This document shows positions 23,427 to 34,985 of a stretch of 64,000 bases of DNA, piece by piece (position 1 is the first letter of the stretch; every line of letters begins with the position of its first letter). This stretch comes from Tridacna crocea (taxonomy: Eukaryota > Mollusca > Bivalvia > Cardiida > Cardiidae). A program made the translations under genes and the position numbers. The DNA is taken from positions 60,027,159-60,091,158 of the forward strand of contig OX031059.1 of the NCBI GenBank assembly GCA_943736015.1. Reading direction: 5' to 3'. The notes beneath the pieces were generated by a model that searched no databases, was not told where the DNA came from, and saw nothing but the letters and a program-made list of their open reading frames with translations.

Positions 23427-24772
23427 ACTAGAACGCCCTGAAGGGCCTGAATATGCTCTACTGGCAGAGTTTGCTTTTATGCTTACATACATTATAAATT
23501 CATGAAGCAAAAAGACAAAGTAGATTTTCAATCCCTTAACGAATCTTCAAAAGAATGCATCAACACTGTGAACTTCATTGCCGAAACAAGAAGTGGAAGT
23601 TTTCAACATTGAATAGTTACATTTCCAAAACTGATTGTCAGATTTTTTTTTTTTTTTTTAATCAATAGGGTTCAAGCTGTTTAAAATACAAAGCAACTGT
23701 GCAAGTTTCGTGAAAATCCAGCCAAAACTGCTGACCTAATCACATAAACAAGAATTTGAAATTTTGGACTTTAGTTGGCTACTTCTCCGATATTGTTTAT
23801 TGAATTTTTTCAAAATCAATAGGGTTGAAGCTACTGATATGATAAACAAACTGTGTGATTTTCAAGAAAATTTGACAAGAAATGCAGACTATATCGTGTG
23901 AACAAGAATCAAAAATTTTCAACCTGAAATGGCTACTTTTTCCATATTGTTTGTTGGATTTTTTTTTTCAAAACCAATAGGGTTGAAGCTACTGATGAGA
24001 TAAACAAACTGTGCAAGTTTCACAAAAATCTGATTACAAATGCAAATTATATTGCGTAAACAAGAATTTGAAATTTTCAATTTGAAATGGCTACTTTTCC
24101 CGTACTACTTATTGGAAATTTTCCAAAATCGATAGGATTGCAGCTACTGATGGGGTAAAAAACTGTGCAAGTTTCATAAAAACCTGACAACAAATGAAGA
24201 CTTTATCGCATAAACAAGAATTTGGAATTTTCAACTTGAAATGGCTACTTTTCCCATACTGTTTGTTGGATTTCCATGAAAATCGATAGGATTGAAGCTA
24301 TTGAGGAGATAAACAAAATGTGCAAGTTTCATGTAATTCTGACTACAAAATGCAGACTTAATCGCGTAAACAAGAATTTGAAATTTTCCACAAGAAATGG
24401 CTACTTTTCCCATATTGTTCGTTGGATTTTTCTGAACATCAATAGGGTTGAAGCTATTGAGGAGGTAAACAAACTCTGCAAGGTTAATGAAAATCTGACA
24501 AAAAATGAAGACTTTATAGCGTAAACAAGAACTGGAAATTTCTAACCTGAAATGGCTACTTTTCCCATATTATTTGCTGGATTTTTCTCAAAATCAATAG
24601 GGTTGAAGCTATTGATGAGATAAACAAACTGTGCAAGTTTCACAAAATTCTGACCACAAATGCAGACTTTTTCAGGTAAACAAGAAAGACTGGATGGATG
24701 TACAGACGGACAGATGGACAGACAGACGGATGACGGCAACCCCGCCATTACATAAAGCCAGTGGAGCTAAAA
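23427..24772 (+). mobile_element. Tandem-core element, type 2, copy 1 (nested)
   Basis: Left end ACTAGAACGCCCTGAAGGGC contains a small hairpin and then CTCTACTGGCAGAG. The core is about seven units of roughly 155 bp, each with TGAAATGGCTACTTTTCCCA and AATCAATAGGGTTGAAGCT. The 3' side has a GACGGACAGATGGACAGA microsatellite and a terminal AAGCCAGTGGAGCTAAAA. Inserted in the type 1 element around it. Confidence 0.8.
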
Positions 24773-24923
24773 GCTCTGAATTTTCCAAGAAATTCTTTAA
24801 AAATAATCTCCTCTGAAACCGCTGTTTATTTTTCTTTAAATAATTTCACAGATATGTTCCTTGGGTGACCCTTTTGAAAATATGTTTGTGAAAGTTTGAT
24901 CCATTGAAAAACATGGCCATGAT

Positions 24924-24955
<32 letters not shown>
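24924..24955 (+). repeat. Poly-G tract, 32 bases
   Basis: Uninterrupted run of 32 G on the + strand inside the 5' part of a type 1 element. It may be a G-quadruplex former and may also be length-unreliable in the assembly. Confidence 0.9.
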
Positions 24956-24956
<1 letters not shown>

Positions 24957-25008
24957 CTTCTCCTAAAAATATTCAGGTGAGAGATCCAGGGCCATCTTGG
25001 CCTATTGT

Positions 25009-25358
25009 TTGTTTGTTTGTTTGTTTGTTTTGTTTTGTTTTTCTTTTAGGGGAGGGGGGAGGGGGTGGAAGGTAGCGTACTTTAGGGATTAGACTGGCAT
25101 TCCACACAGTCTGATCTATATCTATACTAATATCTGTACTATTAAAAATATGTTCAGGTAAGAAAACTGTCGGCTTTCAGCTAAAAATAGTAGTTTCATT
25201 AAACTGGAAAGTCTGCTAGTAATTTGAATGCCATGTTACACATTTTTTGTGGTGCTGGTGTCGAAGCCATTTTGGCAGTGGAAGACCAATGAAAATGATC
25301 TTTTCTGGTTAGCAATGCAAATGAAAAAAATAAAAAGTCCAAAGGAAATTACAGTATA
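25009..25358. other. Spacer between tandem-core elements
   Basis: (GTTT)n at 25009-25035, then AT-rich sequence with no feature recognised. Confidence 0.5.
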
Positions 25359-26567
25359 ACTAGAAGGCCCTGAAGGGCCTGAATATGCTCTACTGGCAGA
25401 GTTTGCTTTGATGATAGCATACATTATGAATTCATGATACAAAAAGACAAACTAGACATTCAATCCCTTGATAAATCTTCAAAAGGATGGGATTAACACT
25501 GTGAACTTCATTGTCTAAACAAGAATTGGAAATTTTCAAATCTGAATGGTTACATTTCCAAAACTGATTGTCAGATTTTTTTTTAAATCAATAGGGTTCA
25601 AGCTGTTTAAAATACAAAGCAACTGTGCAAGTTTCGTGAAAATACAACCAAAACTGCTGACCTAATCACGTTAACAAAAAGATCTTGAAATTTTGAACTT
25701 TCATTGGCTACTATATCTCATATTGTTTATTGATTTTTTTTTTTTTCAAAATCAATAGGGTTGAACCTACTAATAAGATAAACAAACTGTGTGATTTTCA
25801 AGAAAATCTGAAAAGAAATGCAGACTTTATCACCTAAACAAGAATCGAAAATTTTCAACTTGAAATGGCTACTTTTCCCAAACTGTTTGTTGGATTTTTT
25901 TCAAAATCGATAGGGTTGAAGCTATTGATGAGATAAACTTTGCAAGTTCCACAAAAATCTGATTACAAATGCACATTTTATCACGTAAACAAGAATTTAA
26001 AATTTTCAACTTGAGGTGGCTACTTTTCCCATACTGTTTATTGGATTTTTTTTTCAAAATCAATAGGGTTGAAGCTACTGATGAGATAAACAAGCTGTAC
26101 AAGTTTCATGAACATCTGCCAATAAATGAAGACTTTATCCCATAAGAATTTGAAATTTTCAACTTGAAATGGCTACTTTTCCCATACTGTTTGTTGGATT
26201 TTTCTCAAAATCAATAGGGTTGAAGTCTTTAAGTTATTGATGAGATAAACAAACTCTGCAAGTTTCACGAAAATCTGACCACAAATTAGGACTGAATCGC
26301 GTAAGCAAGAACTGGAAATTTTCAACTTGAAATGGCTACTTTTCCCATACTGTCTGTTGGATTTTTCTCAAAATCAAGAGAGTTGAAGCTATTGATGAGA
26401 TTAACAAACTGTGCAAGTTTCACAAAAATTGGACGTCAAATGCAGACTTTATCACGTAAACAAAAAATGACTAATGGATGGACGGACAGACAGACAGACA
26501 GACGGATGGACAACAGAAACCCAGCCATGACATAAGCTCTGCTGGCTTTCAGCCAGTAGAGGTAAAA
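25359..26567 (+). mobile_element. Tandem-core element, type 2, copy 2
   Basis: Starts ACTAGAAGGCCCTGAAGGGC and ends with the hairpin CTCTGCTGGC/GCCAGTAGAG followed by GTAAAA. The right-end GCCAGTAGAG is the inverse of CTCTACTGGC near the left end, the sub-terminal inverted repeat. The core has about six units of roughly 155 bp, and a GACGGACAGACAGACAGAC microsatellite precedes the end. More complete at the 3' end than copy 1. Confidence 0.85.
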
Positions 26568-26817
26568 AGGAGTTTAGAAGTTTTGCCAAGTGCATTCTAT
26601 GAATATCATATTTAACATGAAGTATACATGGACAGGTAGACTTTTTTTTTTATTAGAAACAGAATGTTTATCATAAACAGAATGGCCATCATAATTATGT
26701 TGTTTTTTTTTTAATACATGCACATGAACAATACAGCTATCTTTGAAGGTTTTAGGTCAAAAATTAGTGATAAAAATTTGTTAAAATTTAAGACATATTA
26801 TTGTTTCGAACATCATC

Positions 26818-27097
26818 TGATTCTTAATAAAATTTTCAGTTTGTATTGGAGTGTAACGCCATTTTATCAGCTTAGGTCATGTAATGGCAATGTTACACAT
26901 CCACAAGATCCACAAGATTCCTGGCTTTCTCACACCAGTACTAACACAATTTTCTTTCCAAAGTCACAGACTACTTCTCTCACATGCATCAGAGGTGAAA
27001 AATCGCCACAAAGAAAGTTTGCCACAACTGGGTATTGAACCCGCAACCTACAGGTCACAAGTCAGATACACTGACCACTGAGCAACCCGGCCGGGCT
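26818..27097 (-). mobile_element. tRNA-derived SINE, family S1
   Basis: On the minus strand the head reads GCTCAGTGGTCAGTG (A-box-like) and GCGGGTTCAATACCC (B-box-like), i.e. a Pol III promoter as in a tRNA. The body has a segment shared with 60360-60615, and in part with 28252-28430 and 39456-39520 (on + strand: TTTCTTTCCAAGCCACTGGC-like). Distal end not defined. Confidence 0.65.
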
Positions 27098-27177
27098 AAA
27101 AGATCCGTTCTTTTTTTACAATAAATTATACATTATGGTATAATGCGTCATTTGTTTATTTTAAAAGAATCAGTCTC

Positions 27178-27404
27178 TAACTCCTCACCACACAATCCTG
27201 AATTTTAACACCCTGAAAATGAAAGCCTTTGAAAACATTGTGTGAAAAGAAGAAAATGCTGGTAACCAGCATTTTCTCCTTTTCCCAAAATGTTTTCTAT
27301 CCTTCCTAAATCAAATTTCAGTGTTTGAATTACTTTTATTTTGTTGTCTTCAAATGCTTTCAATATGGACAAGTCTAAAATTGTTTTGTTTGGTTAAGAG
27401 TTAA
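27178..27404 (-). mobile_element. TTAA-hairpin MITE, family A, near full length
   Basis: Stem carries a few mismatches (GTGTGAAAAGAAG against CTCCTTTTCCCAAAA). The left terminal TTAA is altered. Confidence 0.9.
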
Positions 27405-27569
27405 AAAACAAATAATGCATTATACCCAAATGTATAATTCCTTGTAATAATTTTGGATAAAAAAAATCTGTTTGTAATTTGACAAAAATTATTAAAAGCA
27501 AAAGCTTTCACACAGGTCACCATCTGCCTTCTACTGTTTCCAAGATAACATCAATCCCTTGAGCTATAT

Positions 27570-27797
27570 TTTACCCTTTACCACGCAATCCCAACTTTTA
27601 CCGACCCTGAGATAGAAGACTTCCAAGAACATTGTGGAAAAAAGAGAAAATGCTGGTAACCAGCATTTTCTCCTTTTCCCACAAGGTTTGCTACCCTTCC
27701 TAAATCAAATTTCAATTTTTTAATCATATTTATTTTGTAGTCTGCAAATGCTTTCAATCTGAACCAGTCTAAAATGTTGTCATGTGGTGAAGAGTTA
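27570..27797 (-). mobile_element. TTAA-hairpin MITE, family A, near full length
   Basis: Both terminal TTAA are mutated (TTTTACCC and GAGTTAGG). The stem has several mismatches in its outer part, the inner 25 bp are perfect. Confidence 0.9.
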
Positions 27798-28179
27798 GGT
27801 ATTGTATGAAAGAACAGATTCTGTAAAGTCTAGTTCTTTTGTCTGGTACAGTTTGCACAGAGAATGAGATGTATCACAGGCTGTTAATCATTTCCACTAA
27901 ACTTTTACTGTATGCTGTCAATCATTTGGCTCTTTCTTTTTGTGGCTGGTCACTCCTGGGATACTTTCAAATACACCGTCGTACTTTGGAAATGGAACTA
28001 AAAGATAAAAGAATAATCCTATAAGACAATCTGACTAAATAAAATACTTATTTGTGGAAGACGCAAGTGTAGAGTTAACATGTAGGTCTCTCACACCAGT
28101 GGTACCGGGTCCTGGGTTCAAATCATGAGACGAGCTAGCTCACCTTATGGAATTACCCACATCACTGCCCACATACTGG

Positions 28180-28601
28180 TTAATCCTTTACTAAACAATC
28201 CCAAGGACCCTGAGATAGAAACCTTATGAAAGCATTGTAGGAAAAAGTTGATTGATTGTATGGTATTTAAAGCCATTTTCGCATTATTTCAGTTACAACA
28301 TGGCCGCCAGTGCACCTATCCATGTGTTCCTGGAGTTTCTTTTACCAGTACTTAGCACAATTTTCTTTCCAAGCCACTGGCTGCTTTCCCACATAATCAT
28401 TGTTGAAACAATGCTCAGCGGTGGGAGAGGAATGAATCATGTGGGAAAAGGAGAAACTGCTGGTAACCAGCATTTTCTAATTTTCCCACAATGTTTTCTA
28501 CCGTTTCCAAATCAATTTCAGTTTTTGTGCATTTGTTTTGTCATCTGCAAATGCTTTCAATATGGACTAATCAAAATTTTTGCTGTTTGGTAAAGAGTTA
28601 A
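28180..28601 (-). mobile_element. TTAA-hairpin MITE, family A, split by insertion
   Basis: The left arm and outer stem run to about 28247, then a foreign block of about 190 bp, then the stem resumes at about 28440 (GTGGGAAAAGGAGAAACTGC). The inserted block resembles the body of SINE family S1. Confidence 0.8.
28248..28438 (-). mobile_element. SINE S1 body fragment inserted in a MITE stem
   Basis: Shares CACAATTTTCTTTCCAAGCC and flanking text with the SINEs at 26818 and 60360 but lacks the tRNA-like head. Confidence 0.5.
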
Positions 28602-28645
28602 GATTTCTAGAGAGCAATTATTGAGATTAATGATTATAAGTATGA

Positions 28646-28677
28646 CTAATCTTTTACTACACAATCCTGAGTTCTAA
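28646..28677 (-). mobile_element. TTAA-hairpin MITE, family A, end fragment
   Basis: Only the first 30 bp (CTTTTACTACACAATCCTGA) survive; the next full copy begins within it. Confidence 0.6.
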
Positions 28678-28901
28678 CCCTTAACCAAACGACAAAATGT
28701 TGGACTGGTCCAAATTGAAAACACTTACAGACGACAAAATAAACTTAACTCAAAAACTAAAATTTGTTTCCAGTAGGGTAGAAAACATTGTAGGTAAAAG
28801 AGAAATGCTATATACCAGCATTTTCTCCTTTACCCACAATGTTTTCAAAAGGCTTCTATCTCAGGATTGTAAAAACCAGGGATTGTTTGGTAAAGGGTTA
28901 A
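28674..28901 (+). mobile_element. TTAA-hairpin MITE, family A, near full length
   Basis: Left end CTAACCCTTAACC has lost the clean TTAA; right end GGTAAAGGGTTAA is intact. Stem has three or four mismatches. Confidence 0.9.
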
Positions 28902-28992
28902 CTGCACTACAGAAATGGGCTTTTGAAAATATTGGGAAAAATGAGACAATGATTTTTACTTCGCTCTTTTTTTATACTGGACTGGAAGATAA

Positions 28993-30836
28993 AACAAGAG
29001 GACCATGATGGTGCTATATCGCTCACCTGAGTACTAAGCAGTAAAGGTCTACAATGAAGATAAATACCAAATATTGAGGTTCAAGGCCAAATGATAATGA
29101 AAGAAGAGCGGCAAATTGTTGCAACATATGCCCATCCCACCAGCAATTGTAGAGGAGGTATAATAGCTGCAAAGGGCAGGCAATACAACAAGTCTCAAGT
29201 CAATTTGACATACCAAATATCAAAGCTCTCCAAAGAATTTTATAGTTTCCTTTTTTTGTTCCTATGCTTAGAACTTGTGACCCCTTGGGTGGGGCCAGTT
29301 TTGACCCCTGGGGCATCTTCTGAACAAACTTGGTAGAAGTCCACTAGTAGATGTTACAAACCAATATCAAAAATCTACACTTTCTAGTTTCAGAGAAGAA
29401 GAATTTTAAATTTTTCCTTTTTAGTTCCCATGTTTAAACTTGTGACCCCCGGGGTTGTGCCAATTATGAACCCAGGGGTATCATATGAATAAATTTGGCA
29501 GAGGTCCACTAGGAGATGCTTTTTACCAAATTAATATCAAAGCTCAACAACTTCTGGTTTCAAAGAAGAAGAATTTTAAAGTTTTCCTTTTTTTTCCCCA
29601 TGTTCAAACTTGTGACCCACAGGGTGGGGTCAGTTTGGATTCCAGGGGCCATTATCTCCCGCTAGATGGCATTCTATAAATACTCATCTATCTAATTTGG
29701 GCATCCTGGGTACAGAACCGAACCACGACAACCGTTACTTTGAATTTCAACGTTTACTCAAGAAAACGCTCCCTTGTGCAATTCACTCAGCTATGATCAG
29801 CAGTCTAGAGAAATTTGGAGCTAATGCAGGTCTTGTTTCTCCTCTAACGTATTGATAAAAGCTATTTTCTACATTACTACTTTATAGAGCGTAATATTAC
29901 AGTCAGCCTGCTTTTGGGGCTAGTGATGTGTCACATAAGACAGTCGAATCTTCGAAGAATATGACATGCGCAGACAACGCCCCAGGGGCATCATATGAAC
30001 AAAATTGGAAGAGGTTTACTAAGAGATGCTTCATACAAAATATCAAAGCTCTAAGCCTTCCAGTTTCAGAGCAAAAGAATGTTAAAGTTTTCCTTATCCG
30101 TTCCTATGTTCAAACTTGTGACCCCCGGGACGGTGCCAGTTTTGACCCCTGGGGCATCATATGAACAAATTTGGTAGAGGTCTACTAGGAGATGCTACAT
30201 ACCAAATATCAAAGCTCTACTCCTTCCAGTTTCAGAGAAGAGGATTTTTAAAGTTTTCCTTCTTTGTTCCTGTTTCGAACTTGTGACCCACTGGGCAGAG
30301 CAAGTTTTGACCCCAGGGACACTATATGAACAAACATTGTAGAAGTCCACTAGGAGATTCTTTACACCAAATATTAAAGCCCTACATCTTCTAGTTTCAG
30401 AGAAGAATAGTTTTAAAGTTTTCCTTCTTTGTTCCTATGTTTCAAACTTGTGACCCCCTGGGCGGGGCCAGTTTTAACCCCAGGGGCATCATATGAACAA
30501 TCCTAGTAGAGGTCTACTAGGAAATGCTACATACCAAATATATAAGCTCTACACCTTATAGTTTCAGAGAAGAAGATTTTCAAAGATTTTGCTATTTTTT
30601 TTTCCTTTTGGTTCCCATGGCAACCAGAATTATGGGTGGAATTCAATCTCTTGAACAACTTTGGTAGAGCTTCACCCAAGGAACATCCCTGCCAAGTTTC
30701 ATCAAGATTGGCCCAGTGGTTTAGGAGGAGAAGATGTTTAAAGAAATTGTGGACGACGGACGATGGACGACAGACACCGGACATTGGGCGATCACAAAGC
30801 TCACCATGAGCACTTTGTGCTCAGGTGAGCCAAACA
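28993..30836 (+). mobile_element. Tandem-core element, type 1, copy 3
   Basis: Starts AACAAGAGGACCATGATGG with CGCTCACCTGAG and ends GAGCACTTTGTGCTCAGGTG AGCC, a terminal hairpin whose CAGGTGAGC is the inverse of the 5' GCTCACCTG. Units of about 165-170 bp contain ACCAAATATCAAAGCTCTA, TTTCAGAGAAGAAG and TTGTGACCCC. A foreign block at about 29650-29977 interrupts the array. Confidence 0.85.
29650..29977 (+). repeat. Dispersed repeat E, copy 2, inserted in tandem core
   Basis: The right 160 bp are the reverse complement of 8369-8546. The left part (CTAATTTGGGCATCCTGGG...) has no counterpart there, so the 8.4-kb copy is truncated. It is flanked by CCAGGGGC on both sides, which is array sequence and so not proof of a target duplication. 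Confidence 0.65.
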
Positions 30837-30851
30837 AGCTTCTTCATATAA

Positions 30852-31076
30852 GATAATTTTTTACCACACAATAAAAATTTACACTTGTTGAATGCATTTG
30901 GAGATGGCAATAACAAGTGTGACTTAAACATTGGAATTTGTATTTCCATAGGTAGAACACATTAAGGAAAAAGTTAAAAAGTGTGCTGACTACCATTTTC
31001 TCCTTTTTCCACAATGTTTTTAAAAGTCTTCCTCTGTAGGGTCATCTAAATTCAGAACAGTGTAGTTGAAGTTTAA
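30852..31076 (+). mobile_element. TTAA-hairpin MITE, family A, diverged
   Basis: Termini and arms are recognisable (TTTTTACCACACAAT ... GAAGTTTAA) but the stem is strongly mismatched. Confidence 0.6.
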
Positions 31077-31394
31077 GATCAAGCCTAGTATAACAAATTT
31101 GTTCTTTTCCACAATCCACATGTAGAGGTAAACCTTACAATATGGGGCAATTATCTTTCTGTCAAAGGTCACCTAGTATTATATTTCTGTACTTATTAAG
31201 ATAAAAGAAATGAATGGAATAAGGTTTCTTACACTTTATTTGTTCATATGATGTTTAATGCCAATTTAGTTGAAGCAGGCTAAAGCAGGCACATTAGTTA
31301 GAGCATGGTCTCAGATGACCCATTGTTATGGGAGACCACTCCTTCATGCACGGCTTCATTCAGGTTTAAATATAAAACCAAACATTTATGTTAG

Positions 31395-31600
31395 GGAGAA
31401 AATCTCTAGCTCAGTGGTTAATGTGTTGGCCTTTCGTCCGGGCGTTCTAATTTCAAATCCTGGCCTGTCTCTTTATTTCCTCTATGCATTTCTTCATTAG
31501 TTTGTTGCAGACTTTGTTTGCAAGACCATTTATATACATTGGCTGAAGTTTCCCAGACCAACATGCCTCTGTATCGTGCTCTGATAACTCTTACAGCAAA
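31395..31600 (+). mobile_element. tRNA-derived SINE, family S2, copy 1
   Basis: The head at 31398-31470 looks like a tRNA: TAGCTCAGTGGTTA as A box, TTTCGTC at the anticodon position, and GTTCTAATTTCAAATCC as B box. A second copy is at 40311. The body shares CTATGCATTT and AACTTTGTT-type blocks between copies. The tRNA origin (possibly Glu) is inferred from the head only. Confidence 0.65.
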
Positions 31601-31645
31601 ATCAGCCATAGCATATCAAAATATGACAAACTTTGAACCCTTTAC

Positions 31646-31837
31646 CAGAGCTCCAGATCAGAGGGAGTTATGGTATTCTAAATCCATTATTTCTTTTTTA
31701 AACCCTATGTTGTGGGTACTCATTACAACCGTTCCAATGAGACAATTCTAATGAGTACCCACAACAAAGGGTTAAGTGGAGAATAGTTAACATTTTCATT
31801 TTCAATTTTGAAATCATTCGCTCTATCTGAAGCTCTG
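31646..31837. mobile_element. MITE family P, 192 bp, with central hairpin
   Basis: TIRs CAGAGCTCCAGAT and the inverse of ATCTGAAGCTCTG. A 6-bp target duplication CTTTAC flanks it (31640-31645 and 31838-31843). The centre is a hairpin with arms ATGTTGTGGGTACTCATTA. Other copies: 38463-38654 (same length) and 53053-53480 (interrupted). Confidence 0.85.
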
Positions 31838-31854
31838 CTTTACCTTATAATCAT

Positions 31855-32047
31855 ATTTTTGGCAACCCTTTCAAAGAAGGATTTTGAAAACTTTAGGAAA
31901 AAAAAAAGAAAAAATGCTAGAAAAAGGATTTTCTCTTTGTCTGACAATGTTCCCTATTCTTTTCAAAGACAAATTCCATCATTTAACTACTCCTGTTTTG
32001 TTGGCTGTAAATGCCTCTTATTCCAGGGTTGTCAAAATGATTTAAAC
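31855..32047 (-). mobile_element. TTAA-hairpin MITE, diverged copy
   Basis: Keeps GATTTTGAAAACTTTAGG, an A-rich stem and CAATGTTCCCTATTC in the expected order, but the palindrome is badly eroded. Confidence 0.45.
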
Positions 32048-32326
32048 TAACAGATCAAAACAAAATTCTAACAGATCAGGGGTACCAGGGGGGTGAAGCT
32101 AGTAGTATTTGCTAAAATGCATTATATTTGCTCTTTGGAGATATTAAACTTTTTTTAATAAAATAGATCATTTGTAATTTGGTATTAAGATTTTTCGTGT
32201 ATATAGTGTCCTTCATCTTTTTTGTTATAAATGTATATTCTCGTGTCAATATTGTATGCATAGAAAAAATATATAAAATTTACATATACTTTGTCAAGCT
32301 TTACTGCCACAGAGATCTAACTGGGT

Positions 32327-33575
32327 AACAAGAGCGGCAAATTGTCACAAGATACGCCCGTCTTACCCCAAATTGTAAAGCTGGGGCATGCACCGGACAA
32401 AATTCAAGTATGAAAAACAACAAAAGGCAATAACACAAAAATTAGGCGAGCAAGAGTTATGATTCCTGTGCACTGCGCTCCCCCTTGATGAGATCTATCC
32501 ACCCATGAAATTTCATAACCCTAGCTAGTATAGTTTTGGAGATATCCTCCGGACAAAATTCAAGTATGAAAAACGACAAAGGGCAATAACTCAAAAAGTA
32601 AGCAAGCAAGAGTTATGGTTCCTGTGCACTGCACTCCCCCTAAATGAGATCTATCCACCCATGAAATTTCATAACCCTAGCTAGTATAGTTTTGGAGATA
32701 TGCTCCGGAGAAAATTCAAGTACGAAAAACAACAAAGGGCAATAACTCAAAAATTAACCAAGCAAGAGTTATGGTTCCTATACACTGCACTGCCCCTTGA
32801 TGAGATCTATCCACCCATGAAATTTCATAATCCTAGGTAGTATAATTTTGGAGATATGCTCCGGACAAAATTCAAGTACGAAAAACAACAAAGGGCAATA
32901 ACACAAAAATTAAGCATGCAAGAGTTATGGTTCATGTGCACTGCACTCGCCCTCAATGAGATCTATCCACCCATGAAATTTCATAACCCTAGGTAGTATA
33001 ATTTTGGAGATATGCTCCGGACAAAATTCAAGAATGAAAAACAACAAAGGGCAATAACTAAAAAATTAAGCAAGCAAGAGTTATGGTTCCTGTGCACTGC
33101 ACTCCCCCTAAATGAGATCTATCCACCCATGAAATTTCATAACCCTAGCTAGTATAGTTTTGGAGATATGCTCCAGACAAAATTCAAGTATGAAAAACAA
33201 CAAAGGGCAATAACTCAAAAATTAAGCAAGCAAGAGTTATGGTTCCTGTGCACTGCACTCCCCCTTGATAAGATCTATCCACCCATGAAATTTCATAACC
33301 CTAGCAAGTATAGTTTTGGAGATATGCTCCGGACAAAATTCAAGTACGGAAAACAACAAAGGGCAATAACTCAAAAATTAAGCAAGCAAGAGTTATGGTT
33401 CCTGTGCACTGCACTCCCCCTCGATGAGATCTATCCACCCAAGAAATTTCATAACCCTAGCTAGAATAGTTTTGGAGATATGTTCCGGACAAAGAACTGG
33501 ACGCCGCCCGCCCGCCCGCCCGAACGCCACGGGTGATCCCATAATACGTCCCGTCTTCGACGGGCGTATAAAAAA
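32327..33575 (+). mobile_element. Tandem-core element, type 3, copy 1
   Basis: Starts AACAAGAGCGGCAAATTGTC with ATACGCCCGTC; ends with hairpin ATACGTCCCGTC-TTC-GACGGGCGTAT and AAAAA. The terminal GACGGGCGTAT is the inverse of the 5' ATACGCCCGTC. Seven core units start GGACAAAATTCAAGTA at 32395, 32551, 32707, 32863, 33019, 33175 and 33331, exactly 156 bp apart, plus a final partial unit at 33487. Because 156 is a multiple of three, frames run across units (e.g. 33168-33464) but these are not genes. Confidence 0.9.
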
Positions 33576-33708
33576 TGTATTTATATCCCTTAAAACGAGT
33601 GTATATTTGTACAAGCCATTCCTGGTATTTGGCATCTGCTTGCGAAAAAATTAAGCAACCTTTAAATTTCTGACAACATACATGTACCTGAGTCATAACA
33701 ATCCATGG

Positions 33709-33937
33709 TTAATTCATTACCAGCCGACAAAATTTTAGGTTTGTCCAAATTGAAAGCATTTGCACGCAACAAAATAAAAATGACCCAAAATTTGAAATTT
33801 GTTTTGTGAAAGGTAGAAAACACTGTTGGGAAAGGAGAACATGCTGGTTACCAGCATTTTATCCTTTTCCCATAATGTTTTCTAAAGGCTTCTTTCTCAG
33901 GGGTGTCAAAAGTAGGGATTGTGTGGTAATGGGTTAA
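33709..33937 (+). mobile_element. TTAA-hairpin MITE, family A, full length
   Basis: Lies between the two type 3 elements. TTAA present at both ends; stem with about four mismatches. Confidence 0.95.
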
Positions 33938-34052
33938 GCTTAAATTCAGCAAATTCATCGCCTTTCCAGATTTATCTTTGGGATCCAACAGGAATCACAA
34001 ACTTTATTATCTGGGTGCCCGCCTGATTATCAGGGATCTCTCCCAAGTTACA

Positions 34053-34985
34053 AACAAGAGCGGCAAATTGTCGCAAGATAAGCCCGTCTTACCCCAAATT
34101 GTAAAGCTGGGGCATGCAGCGGACAAAATTCAAGTATGAAAAACGACGAAGGGCAATAACTCAAAAATTAAGCGAGCAAGAGTTATGATTTCTGTGCACT
34201 GCGCTTCCTCTTGATGAGATCTATCCACCCATGAAATTTCATAACCCTAGGAAGTATAATTTTGGACATATGCTCCAGACAAAATTCAAGAATGAAAAAC
34301 AACAAAGGGCAATAACTCAAAAAGTAAGCAAGCAAGAGTTATGGTTCCTGTGCACTGCACTCCCCCTTAATGAGATCTATCCACCCATGAAATTTCATAA
34401 CCCTAGCTAGTATAGTTTTGGAGATATGCTCCGGACAAAATTCAAGTATGAAAAACAACAAAGGGCAGTAACTCAAAAATTAAGCAAGCAAGAGTTATGG
34501 TTCCTGTGCACTGCACTCCACCTCGATGAGATCTATCCACCCATGAAATTTCATAACCCTAGCTAGTATAGTTTTGGAGATATGCTCCGGACAAAATTCA
34601 AGTACAAAAAACAACAAAGGGCAATAACTCAAAAATTAAGCAAGCAAGAGTTATGGTTCCTGTGCACTGCACTCCCCCTCGATGAGATCTATCCACCCAT
34701 GAAATTTCATAACCCTGGGTAGTATAGTTTTGGAGATATGCTCCGGACAAAATTCAAGTACGAAAAATAACAAAGGGCAATAACTCAAAAATTAAGCAAG
34801 CAAGAGTTATGGTTCCTGCGCACTGCACTCCCCCTCGATGAGATCTATCCACCCATGAAATTTCATAACCCTAGCTAGAATAGTTTTGGAGATATGCTCC
34901 GGACAAAGAACTGGACGCCGCCCGCCCGCCCGGACGCCACGGTCGATCCCATAATACGTCCCGTCTTCGACGGGCGTATAAAAAG
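34053..34985 (+). mobile_element. Tandem-core element, type 3, copy 2
   Basis: Same termini as copy 1. Units start at 34121, 34277, 34433, 34589 and 34745, again exactly 156 bp apart, then a partial unit from 34901 leading into CGCCCGCCCGCCCGG and the terminal hairpin. The 3' end abuts possible NDUFAF2-like coding sequence on the other strand. Confidence 0.9.

Larger units (their letters stand above)
22889..25008 (-). mobile_element. Tandem-core element, type 1, copy 2, interrupted
   Basis: Left end GCTCACTTGAGCACAAAGTG and right end CAGGTGAGAGATCCAGGGCC are type 1 termini in minus orientation. The element is interrupted by a type 2 element at 23427-24772; after it, type 1 sequence resumes (TTTCCAAGAAATTCTT). 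It ends with a 32-base G run (24924-24955) near the 5' terminus. Confidence 0.75.

Noticed and set aside
28993-30836. CRISPR-like array (regular 166-bp units)
   Set aside because: Units are long and homogenised without unique spacers, in an animal genome; this is a tandem-core transposon.
31398-31470. Functional tRNA gene
   Set aside because: A and B boxes are present, but the acceptor stem does not pair and the head continues into a body shared with 40311; this is a SINE.
33168-33464. 98-codon ORF with a 52-residue repeat
   Set aside because: The frame spans two 156-bp units of a type 3 tandem-core element; the unit length is a multiple of three, so frames persist by chance. Other units carry stops at the same place (CTAGCTAG).
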